From: an uncultured Bryobacterales bacterium
GTDB taxonomy: Bacteria; Acidobacteriota; Terriglobia; Bryobacterales; UBA6623
Assembly: GCA_951813605.1 (NCBI GenBank)
Contig: OX638379.1
Span: forward strand, 1,126,471-1,190,470
Reading direction: 5' to 3'
DNA length: 64,000 nucleotides
In this document: positions 44,816-53,813 of the stretch, one piece after another
How positions within the stretch are numbered: position 1 is the first letter of the stretch
Layout of the letters: each line of letters begins with the position of its first letter
Made by a program: the position numbers and the translations under genes
The notes under the pieces: generated by a model
The model's input: only the letters and a program-made list of their open reading frames with translations
What the model was told of the DNA's origin: nothing
Database searches by the model: none

Positions 44816-46359
44816 CATGGTTGCTTGCCGGCCCCGTGGTCCTGCCGCTGATAGCGGCCGTCGTCACTAGGATGCTGCCACGCGGCAGCCTCGTGCAGCG
44901 CTTGTTCAGTCTCGTGGCGGCGCTTGGCTTGCTCGGCCTTTCCGCCGCGCTGCTAACTACGGTCTGGCGGAATGGCATTCTAGCCGGCCAAATGGGTGAC
45001 TGGCCCGCGCCCTTCGGAATCACGCTGGTAGCCGACCACCTAGCGGCCGCCATGGTGGCGGTGACAGCGGTCATTGGCGTGGCAACGATCGTCTATTCGT
45101 TTGCGGATCTCGCGGGGAAAGGGCTGTCCGACGGATTTCACACGTTGTTGCACGTGCTTCTGGCGGGCGTTTGCGGCGCCTTCCTGGCGGGCGATATTTT
45201 CAATCTGTACGTCTGGTACGAGGTGATGCTGATTTCGTCGTTCGCGCTGCTTGTGCTTGGGGACACGCGAGCGCAACTGGACGGCGCCGTGCGGTACGCC
45301 GCGCTTAACCTTGTCGCCACGACCCTGCTGCTTAGCGGAATCGGTCTTCTCTACGGACTCACCGGCACACTGAACATGGCCGATTTGCATTTGCGGGTGC
45401 AGGAGGTCGAACACCAAGGCCTGCTGACCGTGGTTGCGGTGCTGTTCATCGCCGCCTTTGGCATCAAGTCGGCCGTGTTTCCGCTGTTCTTCTGGCTTCC
45501 GGCGAGCTATCACACGCCGAAAGTCTCGGTCTCGGCGATTTTCTCAGGGCTTCTCACTAAGGTCGGCGTGTATTCGATGATGAGGGTATTCACCCTGATT
45601 TTCACGCACGACGTCGGCTACACTCACGAGATTCTGCTGTGGACGGCCGGACTGACCATGGTGACGGGGGTGTTAGGCGCGGCGGCTCAAAATGAGTTAC
45701 GGCGCATACTTTCGTTCCACATCATCAGCCAGATCGGCTACATGATCCTCGGCGTGGCGCTGTTCACGCCGCTTGGCCTGCTTGGGGCGGTTTTTTATAT
45801 AATCCACCACATTATCGTGAAGGCCAACCTCTTCTTCATCGCCGGCGCCGCCAGACGCATGGGCGGCTCCTGGGACTTGCAGAACTTGGGTAGCCTTTAT
45901 CGCGAAGCACCGCTACTGGCGGTGCTGTTCTTCGTGCCGGCATTCTCTCTTGCGGGCTTTCCACCGCTGTCGGGATTCTGGGCGAAGCTATTCTTAATTG
46001 AGGCGTCGATTGAATCGAGCAATTACGCAATCGCGGCCGTGGCCCTAGCCGTGGGCCTTTTGACTGCATACTCGATGACGAAGATCTGGGTGAACGGCTT
46101 CTGGAAGGCTCGTCCGCCGGAAGCGCACCGACCGTCCCAGTTGCCGCCCCTTCGTCGTCGGCTGCTGTTGGGGCCTGTCGCCGGCCTAGCCGGCCTGACG
46201 ATCATGATCGGTCTGTATGTGCAGCCGCTGTATACGCTCGCCGAACGGGCCGCCGCAGAATTGATGGAACCGACGGGCTACGTCGAGGCCGTGCTGGGTA
46301 CGGGGTCTGCGCCCGAGATGGCGAACCGGCTCGCCGGCCAGGAGGTGAGGGCCCAATGA
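44812..46359 (+). CDS. mrpD: Mrp Na+/H+ antiporter subunit D
   Basis: The 515-residue NuoN/NuoM-like proton-translocating subunit shows FNLYVWYEVMLISSFALLVL (conserved Glu), AAFGIKSAVFPLFFWLPASY (conserved Lys), HTPKVSVSAIFSGLLTKVGV and NELRRILSFHIISQIGYMIL. Thirteen to fourteen membrane helices are expected. It overlaps both mrpC and mrpE by ATGA junctions, giving coupled translation. MrpD forms the second ion path beside MrpA. Confidence 0.95.
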   Translation: MTWLLAGPVVLPLIAAVVTRMLPRGSLVQRLFSLVAALGLLGLSAALLTTVWRNGILAGQMGDWPAPFGITLVADHLAAAMVAVTAVIGVATIVYSFADLAGKGLSDGFHTLLHVLLAGVCGAFLAGDIFNLYVWYEVMLISSFALLVLGDTRAQLDGAVRYAALNLVATTLLLSGIGLLYGLTGTLNMADLHLRVQEVEHQGLLTVVAVLFIAAFGIKSAVFPLFFWLPASYHTPKVSVSAIFSGLLTKVGVYSMMRVFTLIFTHDVGYTHEILLWTAGLTMVTGVLGAAAQNELRRILSFHIISQIGYMILGVALFTPLGLLGAVFYIIHHIIVKANLFFIAGAARRMGGSWDLQNLGSLYREAPLLAVLFFVPAFSLAGFPPLSGFWAKLFLIEASIESSNYAIAAVALAVGLLTAYSMTKIWVNGFWKARPPEAHRPSQLPPLRRRLLLGPVAGLAGLTIMIGLYVQPLYTLAERAAAELMEPTGYVEAVLGTGSAPEMANRLAGQEVRAQ

Positions 46360-46832
46360 CAAGCCTTTTCGGGTTCAATCTCTTGCTCGCCTTCGGATCC
46401 TGCGCTCTGTTGGGCGGCTTTACGTTTGCTAATCTCACGGCGGGTTTTTTGGTAGGCTTCGCGACATTGAGCTTGACTGGGCCACTCTTCGGCAACGAGG
46501 ACTATTTCAGGCGGATGGTCCGCGTGACTCAATTGATCCTTTACTTCGCGTGGGAGCTAGTGGTTTCGAGCTTGCAGGTGGTCTGGGACGTGGTAACACC
46601 GGTGCAGAAGTCGCGCCCGGCCATCGTCGCCATTCCCCTCGACATAACCGATCCCACCCAGATCACGGTGCTCGCGAATTTGATTTCGCTTACGCCCGGC
46701 TCTCTTTCCCTCGACGTCAGCCACGACGAGAGGGTCCTCTACGTGCATGGGATGTTCGTCGACGATCCGGACAAGTTCCGGCTGCATGTCAAGAGCGGGC
46801 TTGAGCGCAAGGTAAGGGAGGCGATGGAATGA
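46356..46832 (+). CDS. mrpE: Mrp Na+/H+ antiporter subunit E
   Basis: The 158-residue subunit has two N-terminal membrane helices (LLLAFGSCALLGGFTFANLT, FLVGFATLSLTGPLFGNEDY) and a cytoplasmic domain containing ITVLANLISLTPGSLSLDVS, the diagnostic MrpE block, then YVHGMFVDDPDKFRLHVKSG. It overlaps mrpD and mrpF at ATGA junctions. Confidence 0.94.
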   Translation: MTSLFGFNLLLAFGSCALLGGFTFANLTAGFLVGFATLSLTGPLFGNEDYFRRMVRVTQLILYFAWELVVSSLQVVWDVVTPVQKSRPAIVAIPLDITDPTQITVLANLISLTPGSLSLDVSHDERVLYVHGMFVDDPDKFRLHVKSGLERKVREAME

Positions 46833-47164
46833 TTCGATTGATCGAACACTCCCCGGTTCTGAATTGGGCGATTGATATCACAGCTGCCCTGGTCCTGCTG
46901 GGGCTCGTTTGCGCGTTCGTGCGCTTAGTCAAAGGACCGACCTTGCCGGACCGCGTCGTCTCGGTCGGTGTGATCGCGGTCCTGGCAGTGGCGATCGCGG
47001 GTCTGGTGGCCGTCGCGATCGCGGAGGCGCCGGCGATCGACGTGGCATTCGCCTTGGCCTTGGTTGCGTTTCTAGCGACCGTTGCGTTTGCTTGGTACGC
47101 GGATCAGCGAACCGACCAAATCCCCAAGCCGAGTCGGTCCACTCGAAAGGAGGCAGGGCGCTAA
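46829..47164 (+). CDS. mrpF: Mrp Na+/H+ antiporter subunit F
   Basis: The 111-residue subunit has three membrane helices. VRLVKGPTLPDRVVSVGVIA is the family signature and EAPAIDVAFALALVAFLATV is the third helix. It overlaps mrpE by ATGA, and its TAA shares a base with the ATG of mrpG (TAATG at 47162-47166). Confidence 0.93.
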   Translation: MIRLIEHSPVLNWAIDITAALVLLGLVCAFVRLVKGPTLPDRVVSVGVIAVLAVAIAGLVAVAIAEAPAIDVAFALALVAFLATVAFAWYADQRTDQIPKPSRSTRKEAGR

Positions 47165-47538
47165 TGCACGCGCATTCCGCACTCCAAGATTGGGTGCTCG
47201 CGGTCCTGCTGGTGTCGGGGGGATTCTTTTTGTTCGTGGCGAGCCTAGGGATTCTCCGGCTCCCGGACGTGATGACTCGCATGCACGCGTCGACGAAAGC
47301 CGGCACCTTGGGCGCGGGACTGATTTTCGTCGCTGTGGCCGTGCATTTCGGCGAGATGGTTGCCATCTCGCTCTCGGCGCTGACTGTCGTTTTTCTGTTA
47401 GTGACCGCTCCGGTCGCGGCACACGCGATCGGTCGCGCCGCTTACCGCATGCGCGTCCCGTTGTGGAAGAATACCCATCTCGACGAATGGAAGGGCCACT
47501 ATTCTCCGAAAGGCGGGGTTGGATCCGACCGGGAGTAG
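47164..47538 (+). CDS. mrpG: Mrp Na+/H+ antiporter subunit G
   Basis: ATG 47164 overlaps the mrpF stop; the open frame further upstream is not used. The 124-residue product has VLAVLLVSGGFFLFVASLGI, LRLPDVMTRMHASTKAGTLG (the MnhG signature) and ALTVVFLLVTAPVAAHAIGR. It completes the canonical A-B-C-D-E-F-G order. The C-terminal 25 residues are hydrophilic and extend past the usual helical core. Confidence 0.93.
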   Translation: MHAHSALQDWVLAVLLVSGGFFLFVASLGILRLPDVMTRMHASTKAGTLGAGLIFVAVAVHFGEMVAISLSALTVVFLLVTAPVAAHAIGRAAYRMRVPLWKNTHLDEWKGHYSPKGGVGSDRE

Positions 47539-47681
47539 AGTCATTTCAGCATCGTCAAAATCCCGCTGCCCAGCTACGCGCTAGAGCAGTCAGCACGGTG
47601 TCGGCTCGGTTGAGGAGCGCGCCCGAGACATTCCCTGGTAACTCTCAGCCGTGGCTGGATAGACCTTTGCAGGCGCTGGTT

Positions 47682-48284
47682 TCAACGTCTCTTTCGATTG
47701 GCACGCTCTCGCTTGGCAGCGAGAATCTCAGCAGTCCGCTGGAAGTGCAACCGAATGAGTTCCTCGTCGGCTGCGTCCGGATCGAAATCTTCTTCCCATT
47801 CCTCTGGCGCGTCGTCATGGCGTGCCCTGTACCGCGGAGATATGGATTCAAGGAAGCGCCCGTATCCCCACGGCCCGCCGCAGTCTTCCGGTGGGCATCG
47901 ACGTGTAGCGGATACCAGGTGCGGGTACGTTCGGTCAGGATTCGCCTCCCCGACGCCCTGAAGCTTCACACGATGAACCCATTCGTCCGTGAAATCGTAC
48001 GTGTACTCGAAGGTCAGGTTCCTGCTCAGGTGTCGGCAAATGTCCCCCAGTGTCGCTTCCGACGCCGAACGCCTCCTGTTAAAGCGCCTCTTGGGATCGA
48101 CTTGACCGTAGGCAATCGCATCACTCGCGCGAAACTCGTAAGGGTGTCGATTCTCCCAGCCCATAGCCTGCTGAAAAACTAAATGTAGATCGTCTAGATT
48201 AATCGCCAAGGGGACTTCGATGCGCCTCATTACGGGCCGCGGCATGCCCGCCAGCCCGATCCTTAGACGAGCGATTTCATACAC
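47682..48284 (-). CDS. pRiA4b ORF-3-like protein
   Basis: The 200-residue protein matches the plasmid pRiA4b ORF-3 / IS1096 passenger family: IGLAGMPRPVMRRIEVPLAI, NLDDLHLVFQQAMGWENRHP, YEFRASDAIAYGQVDPKRRF, FEYTYDFTDEWVHRVKLQGV, YPHLVSATRRCPPEDCGGPW and GYGRFLESI. CPPEDCGG is the family hallmark, probably a metal-binding loop. GTG 48284 is the start. These genes often sit on mobile elements, but no transposase or inverted repeats are seen nearby. It is convergent with mrpG and followed upstream by a long gene-poor stretch. Its molecular role is not established. Confidence 0.85.
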   Translation of the reverse strand: MYEIARLRIGLAGMPRPVMRRIEVPLAINLDDLHLVFQQAMGWENRHPYEFRASDAIAYGQVDPKRRFNRRRSASEATLGDICRHLSRNLTFEYTYDFTDEWVHRVKLQGVGEANPDRTYPHLVSATRRCPPEDCGGPWGYGRFLESISPRYRARHDDAPEEWEEDFDPDAADEELIRLHFQRTAEILAAKRERANRKRR

Positions 48285-49391
48285 GATACGATCCCCCTAA
48301 TCCGCAGCCAGTCACCGCAGATCCAAGCCTTGTAAAGGACGCTGGCTGGATTTTTCCGGATCTTCGTCGCCCCCACGGGCGAGAACGGGCGACCATACCT
48401 CGTATCCAAGCTGGAACGTCCACTCGCTATTGCGAAACGTCATTCGGGTAGAGTGTAGCAAGAACGCGCGGGAAAGGGGCGTTTCCCGGGCGCGGTGCTT
48501 AGGAAGAACACCCTCCTTCTTGCAGAATGGGAGAGAGGAATTCTTCGCAAAGCCTATGGAACGATCCGTCGACGGAGAGAATGCACCAAGGCCCTAACGG
48601 GCAGGCACTTTTTCAGAAGGCAAGGCCGGAATCTGCACCAGCCAAGCAGTGATCATTCCTGAGGCAGACCACCCTCAGAACGGCCTTCCCTGAATCAGGA
48701 ACGGGATGATTTCGTCCTCGCAGGAGTCGCCTTTCAGGCGATTCTAACGTCAAGGCGTCGCCTGCTACTAGAAATAGTCGCCCGAATCTCGAGACGGGGA
48801 TTTGGAACCGCATCTTGGACCTGGCCGGTCAGTCTCCAGATGGACTGCGGACTGACGCGGCGTCCGCCAGGCTCATCAGCAAGCCTCAGAGGCGTCGACA
48901 GAAGCAAGGCACCCTTTTTCGATTACGGCAACCGATTTGACCTCCGCCCATGCCAGCACCACCGGAATCGGCATCGCGACAACGACAGTACGCCGAGTGG
49001 GCGCAGGAGGGGCCGCATCGGGATCGCCGTGCGTAGGTCGCGCTCGGCGTGCCCGGCCCCTTCGAGGACAGTCGTCAGAACTCGGGTGGTCGTGGGACGA
49101 CGGTGGAGGCTCGCTTTGAAACCGGGCAACTCCGTCGCCGGCATCGTCCAGGGGCCCTGGGCAGGGCGGGGTCCCTCTAGGGGGCATGAATTGCGGGCGG
49201 CCATCTCGACCGCTCTGACAGTCGTGCACCCCTACGAGTGCCAATTGACCGGCGGCTGGACCAGACCCTTTGGTTGCCACGAATGCTCGTCCTGGGAGGG
49301 TGTTTTCGACCTGCACGGTTTCTGCGCGCCTTGGACTCCAAGAGCCACTTTGGCTGGGCCGCCGCGTGCTGGCCGCCGACCCGATCAGCGT
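48285..49391. other. Gene-poor region of 1.1 kb
   Basis: No convincing gene is present. Frames of 146-230 codons on both strands at 48840-49532 overlap each other and are dominated by Arg, Pro, Ser and Gly, as expected by chance at this GC content. Short patches such as LTGRHFFRRQG on the plus strand near 48600 could be coding remnants but cannot be linked to a family. No tRNA, rRNA or inverted repeat was found. Confidence 0.4.
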
Positions 49392-50708
49392 CTAGTCGGG
49401 GAGGTCTTGCTGACCGGGCTCCGGCAGCCAGAAACTCGCGACGAAGCCAATTGCGTACACCGCCGTTCCTACAGCCCCCGCCGCGAACGCGAGCTTTATG
49501 AACGGGCTTTCGCCTGGCGCGTAGCTCGCTAGGGTGGTCGTGACCAGCGCCGCGAAAGTGCCTAGCATCCTGCCGCCGATATTCGCAGCGAACGCTTCGC
49601 CCGTCCCGCGCAAAGCGGTGGGGTAGACGCGAGGCAAGTAATTGCCCCAGAAGCTGAATTGCGCTACGGTGACCAGCCCTGCGAGGAACATCCCGATCTG
49701 CAGCATGCGCAAGTCGTTTGTCGCAGCGTAGAAGAAGACGAGCGGAAACACGACGAGTCCGGCGATTTGGAACGAGCGGAGCAGGCCCCTTCTAGTCACC
49801 AGCATCACGACTAGCAATGCCAGCACGATCCGCCCCGCGACCCCCCCGACTTCCTGAATGCCCTGTACTCCGCTGACCACCTGCTCCTGAGCGGTAGCGC
49901 CCAATTCGGTAACCAGCCCGGGCACGATGCGCGGCACATGCTGGAGGGCACCAAACGCCGCGCCGTAGCTGCAGGCCACAATGATGGTCGTCACGACTGT
50001 CGTGCGGCGGAGTCGGGGATCGAAGAGTTTCCGGATGCTCGGCCGGCGCAACGTACCTGCCGCTTTCTTTTGCTGCCACATCGGAGACTCTGGCAGAAAC
50101 GGCCGGATGATCATAAGCGGAATTGCTGGGATGAGGCCGGAAATCAGGGTGTAGCGCCAAGCTTCGTGGCCGCCGTATATTTCCGGGAACGACTGTCCGT
50201 ACGTGACGGCGAGATAATACGCCCCTGTCACCATCAGGCCTCCGACGGAACTGAACGCTTGGGTCCACCCCAGTACCGATTCACGCTTCTTTGGTTCCGG
50301 GAACAGCTCGGCGAGCCAAGTTATGGCCGCCACGAATTCCACGGAAACACCGATAAACGTCGTGCAGCGGAAGAAGAGCAGCATCGCTGGGCTGGTCGCA
50401 AAGCCGGCCGCGAACGCCGAAAAGCCGTAAAGCAAGATGCTCCACACCAGTACGGCGCGCCTCCCGAGCCGATCCGTTAGCCAGCCGCCAAGCAGCCCGA
50501 ATATCCCGCCGAACACAGCGGGCACGTAAAACAGCATGCCGACCCACTGGTTGAATTCCGGTGAGCCGGGCCGAGCGTCTGCCAGTTCCAGCAGGGCCGG
50601 GCGGACTATGAGCGGCAGCATCAGCAGTTCGTAGATGTCGAATGCGAAGCCGAGCGCTGCAACGAAGCAGATCAGCCACTGCGTGCGGGTTAGTTCGGGT
50701 AGCCTCAT
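49392..50708 (-). CDS. MFS transporter, sugar/acid symporter type
   Basis: The 438-residue membrane protein has twelve predicted helices. WLICFVAALGFAFDIYELLM begins helix 1, with the DxxE/D-type motif of the aromatic-acid and sugar porter groups. GGWLTDRLGRRAVLVWSILL is the classic loop 2-3 motif (GxxxDRxGRR), and WLAELFPEPKKRESVLGWTQ is a loop 4-5 variant. A second-half match is YLPRVYPTALRGTGEAFAAN (the PxxxRGTG motif of metabolite:H+ symporters). It probably imports a small organic acid or sugar by proton symport; the substrate is not readable. It lies 505 bases upstream of the Cys-rich gene's start on the same strand, with a 49-base gap between the genes. Confidence 0.9.
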   Translation of the reverse strand: MRLPELTRTQWLICFVAALGFAFDIYELLMLPLIVRPALLELADARPGSPEFNQWVGMLFYVPAVFGGIFGLLGGWLTDRLGRRAVLVWSILLYGFSAFAAGFATSPAMLLFFRCTTFIGVSVEFVAAITWLAELFPEPKKRESVLGWTQAFSSVGGLMVTGAYYLAVTYGQSFPEIYGGHEAWRYTLISGLIPAIPLMIIRPFLPESPMWQQKKAAGTLRRPSIRKLFDPRLRRTTVVTTIIVACSYGAAFGALQHVPRIVPGLVTELGATAQEQVVSGVQGIQEVGGVAGRIVLALLVVMLVTRRGLLRSFQIAGLVVFPLVFFYAATNDLRMLQIGMFLAGLVTVAQFSFWGNYLPRVYPTALRGTGEAFAANIGGRMLGTFAALVTTTLASYAPGESPFIKLAFAAGAVGTAVYAIGFVASFWLPEPGQQDLPD

Positions 50709-50757
50709 AGGTTGCTCTAGACGTTATCGAATCGATGCGATGCGGAGCCGGGACCTT

Positions 50758-51213
50758 CTAAAGCACCAATCGATCCGCGCTCATCCCGCCGCACCCGTCG
50801 GAGTGGAACGGACGCGGGCACCCGCCTGAATAGCACGCGGAGCCGCTGAACCCTCTCGGCCCAACGAACGCGATCCATTCCCGCACCTTGGCACCGACCT
50901 GCGGCGCGGTAGCATTCTGCTTGGAGATCATGTACTGGCTGAGACCCCAGATCGTCCGCGAGATATTGCAGGCGCAGCAACAGGTGTAGGCGCTATTGTC
51001 GTTGCAGCACGGGGCCGGAATCGGTTCCAGCGCCGCTTTTTTCACTTTCTCCTGTGCCGCGGTCAGCCGAATTTCCTCGTACCACCGCATGAACTGCCGG
51101 GATTGGGCCTCAACGTCCCGGAACTCGATTCCCAATGCCCAGACTCGGTCGCCGCGAGCCAGCGCGAAAGGCAGCGCCGCGGCCAGCAGGAAAACCCTCC
51201 TCTGCAATAGCAT
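50758..51213 (-). CDS. Exported cysteine-rich protein
   Basis: The ATG at 51213 gives 151 residues with a signal peptide (MLLQRRVFLLAAALPFALAR); a longer frame to 51276 would overlap the neighbouring gene's start. The mature part has a helical region (EAQSRQFMRWYEEIRLTAAQ) then PAPCCNDNSAYTCCCACNIS, RTIWGLSQYMISKQNATAPQ, VGAKVREWIAFVGPRGFSGS and ACYSGGCPRPFHSDGCGGMS. Ten Cys residues in two clusters point to disulfide knots or metal binding. I recall related small proteins in Acidobacteriota and Planctomycetes, with no known role. It is divergent from the propeller-PHP gene with 61 bases between starts. Confidence 0.75.
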   Translation of the reverse strand: MLLQRRVFLLAAALPFALARGDRVWALGIEFRDVEAQSRQFMRWYEEIRLTAAQEKVKKAALEPIPAPCCNDNSAYTCCCACNISRTIWGLSQYMISKQNATAPQVGAKVREWIAFVGPRGFSGSACYSGGCPRPFHSDGCGGMSADRLVL

Positions 51214-51274
51214 GCAATCAGAATAGCGCAGGGCGAGTTGAATCCGACGGGATTCGTCGTACAATCGGCTCGCC

Positions 51275-53782
51275 ATGGAACGTGCGCGATTCGCCTACCT
51301 GCTCCTTGCCCTGTCTCTAGCAGCTCCGGCTCAGTTCTACCAGCCGGATGGCGAGCCGTCTCGCAGTTGGCTTCCGCCGCCGCTGACGTATCCAAGCAAG
51401 ATCACCGCCGACTCAATCGAGAACGCCGAGCGACCCGCCATTGCCAAGGACGCTGGGGGCACCGTCTGGATTGCCTGGTCGTCGTGCCGGCCTCGTACCG
51501 CGACTTGGCCTGCCGAAGAGCCTGACATCGATGCATGGATGTGGCCTGATGACGGACTGGACTCCGTGTTCGTGCGACGATTCGACGGAACGAGTTGGAC
51601 CGCAGAAGTCGAGGTCAGCGAGGTCCGTGGTGTGAACCACCGCCCCGCGTTGCTCTCGCTCCCTGATGGAGTCCGGGTCCTTTGGACCGCGCGACGCGAC
51701 GGGCACTGGGCGGCCTACGAACGAAGGCACGACGGGAGTGCATGGGGGCATGAGCGCCGAATTCCGGGGACTGAAGGAGCGCTCGAAATCCGTGCCGCGC
51801 CTCTTCCCGACGACCGGGCGCTGGCCGTGATCCGGCGCTTGGAGCCACCGCGAATCTCCCTGGACTTCATTCGATTGACGGACGGGAACTGGGACGATCC
51901 CGAGTCGTTGGACGAAGGTCTCGGGCGTTGCTTCCGGCCTGATATCAAAGGGCTGCCAGATGGTGGGTGGAGCGTGGTTTGGGACGAGGAGAGAGACGGA
52001 AACTATGACATTTTCTTCCGCAGCGACAGCGGCTCAGTCGAGCGATTGACCACGTCGCCGCTTTGGGACACGGCGCCTTCGCAAGCAGCGGACTCAAGCG
52101 GCCAGTCTTGGGTCGCGTGGGAGCGACGCGAACCGGTCGGAGGTCGGTTTTCGTACCGGGGCCGAAGCATCTTCGCTAAGGTGCGAGGCTCCGACGGCTG
52201 GATGTGGGCTCCGTCGCCATTCGAACAGTCGGCCGATCCGGGTCGACTCACAAGGCATTCCCGCTATTGGGCCGCCCACGCCATGAGCGAGGAACGCTAT
52301 CCACGGTTGCTGGCCCGAGACAACGGCGATTTGTGGCTGTTCTGGCTTGGTGGCGGGCGGATGTCGAGCGTGTCCTTCTCTGGGCGCGTCAGGAGGGACG
52401 GAGCGTGGTCGGAGCCAAAGCTACTGTTTCACGATCCGAATCCCTACACCGCATTCCAACTTCCGTCAGTGAAGGAGGACATCGACCTCGCCTCGTCGGG
52501 GCGAGGGCCCTATCAAGTCCCCCTGGCCAACCAGATGGCCTTGGCCCTGGACGACTCGAGCGGATGGCTTTGGATGGCGTACGAAGTCCCGCGACGGCGC
52601 CACATCGCGGATCGCCTCTGGGCGTTCGGGATCACCCAGCGTCCCGGCGGGTACGGTGCGGACATCTACGCGCACCGTGCCGATCTTGACGAGGGTGAAT
52701 CTCGCTTCCAGGAGGTGGTCGACGACCAGAGCCCAATCCGCGCCCTCGAGCCGCGCGTCTACCGCCGGGACCCTCCCAGAACCCTTGTTGTGGAGGGGAG
52801 CGTCCGCCGGTTGGCGTGGGGTGACATGCACGGGCACACCGAGAACGACGGCATAGGGACGTTTGACATGTACTACGCGCACGGCCTGTTCGTTACGGGC
52901 ATGGACTTCGTCGCGTCGACGAATCATGATTTCACCCCCGACTTTCTGACTCAATCGGAGTGGGCTGAAGTGCAGGCTCTGGCCAAGGTATACGCTGCGG
53001 CGTCCGATCGCGTCGCCTTCAGCGGCTGGGAGTGGACGACGGAAAGCCAGGACGAGCGCGGAGGCCACCGAGCAATGTATTTCTTGAAGGACACCGCGCC
53101 GATCTTCCGATCGACGACCACGACCTCAGACACCGTGTACAAGCTGTTCTCGCTGGTCCGGCCGTGGGACGTAATCCTTCAGCCCCATCACAACAACTGG
53201 ACCGGTTACGATGCCGACCTGCAGCCGGTTTTCGAGATCACTTCCGCGTGGCGGCAGGCACGCGAGGAGGCAAGCGATTTCAAGCCGCAAGGTCCCGTCT
53301 CGTCGGTCTGGGAAGCGCTGGACCGCGGCTACCGCATTGGCTTTGTCGGGTCCGGCGATTCTCATTGGATGGGAACCGGTGAGGACAACGGCATTACCGG
53401 CGCGTACGTCGACACATTGAGTCGGGAAGGAATCTTCGAAGCGATTCGCGCGAAAAGAGTCTTTGCGTCGACCGGCGCGCGGTTCCTAATCGACTTCCGA
53501 GTCAACGATGCCTTTATGGGCAGCTCCGTCGACGTCGAGCGAGAGGCGGCCCTCCGGGTGCGTGTGAGCGTCGCGGGCGAGGCCCCCCTGGAACTCGTCG
53601 AGATCGTGAAGGACGGCAAGGTCATCCATTCCACGAGGGGCGACGGTCGGCTCGAGGAGTTTGACTTCTTGGATCGTTCCGGTTCGACGCCGGGCAAGGA
53701 CGCCAGCTATCTGTACGTGCGCGCGAAGCAAGCCGACAAGCATTACGCGTGGGCCAGCCCTGTCTGGGTGGACTGGCGCTAG
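51275..53782 (+). CDS. Sialidase-like propeller fused to PHP-type metal-dependent domain
   Basis: The 835-residue secreted protein has a signal peptide (FAYLLLALSLAAPAQ). Residues about 45-490 form a propeller with repeated Asp-box-like turns: AIAKDAGGTVWIAWSSCRP, LPDGVRVLWTARRDGHWAAY, LPDGGWSVVWDEERDGNYDI, ARDNGDLWLFWLGGG and ALDDSSGWLWMAYEVP. From about residue 505 a DUF3604/PHP-like domain begins: RLAWGDMHGHTENDGIGTFD (HxH), FVASTNHDFTPDFLTQSEWA, GWEWTTES, ILQPHHNNW, FVGSGDSHWMGTGEDNGITG and IRAKRVFASTGARFLIDFRV. These are the metal ligands of PHP phosphoesterase-like folds. The last 90 residues are beta-rich. A secreted metallo-hydrolase with a sugar-binding propeller is a reasonable inference. 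Confidence 0.82.
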   Translation: MERARFAYLLLALSLAAPAQFYQPDGEPSRSWLPPPLTYPSKITADSIENAERPAIAKDAGGTVWIAWSSCRPRTATWPAEEPDIDAWMWPDDGLDSVFVRRFDGTSWTAEVEVSEVRGVNHRPALLSLPDGVRVLWTARRDGHWAAYERRHDGSAWGHERRIPGTEGALEIRAAPLPDDRALAVIRRLEPPRISLDFIRLTDGNWDDPESLDEGLGRCFRPDIKGLPDGGWSVVWDEERDGNYDIFFRSDSGSVERLTTSPLWDTAPSQAADSSGQSWVAWERREPVGGRFSYRGRSIFAKVRGSDGWMWAPSPFEQSADPGRLTRHSRYWAAHAMSEERYPRLLARDNGDLWLFWLGGGRMSSVSFSGRVRRDGAWSEPKLLFHDPNPYTAFQLPSVKEDIDLASSGRGPYQVPLANQMALALDDSSGWLWMAYEVPRRRHIADRLWAFGITQRPGGYGADIYAHRADLDEGESRFQEVVDDQSPIRALEPRVYRRDPPRTLVVEGSVRRLAWGDMHGHTENDGIGTFDMYYAHGLFVTGMDFVASTNHDFTPDFLTQSEWAEVQALAKVYAAASDRVAFSGWEWTTESQDERGGHRAMYFLKDTAPIFRSTTTTSDTVYKLFSLVRPWDVILQPHHNNWTGYDADLQPVFEITSAWRQAREEASDFKPQGPVSSVWEALDRGYRIGFVGSGDSHWMGTGEDNGITGAYVDTLSREGIFEAIRAKRVFASTGARFLIDFRVNDAFMGSSVDVEREAALRVRVSVAGEAPLELVEIVKDGKVIHSTRGDGRLEEFDFLDRSGSTPGKDASYLYVRAKQADKHYAWASPVWVDWR

Positions 53783-53813
53783 TTGATCTCCAAGTCCCAG
53801 CGGGCGGTGGATG

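Noticed and set aside
48840..49532. 230-codon plus-strand frame
   Set aside because: It runs into the MFS gene on the other strand and has chance-like composition.
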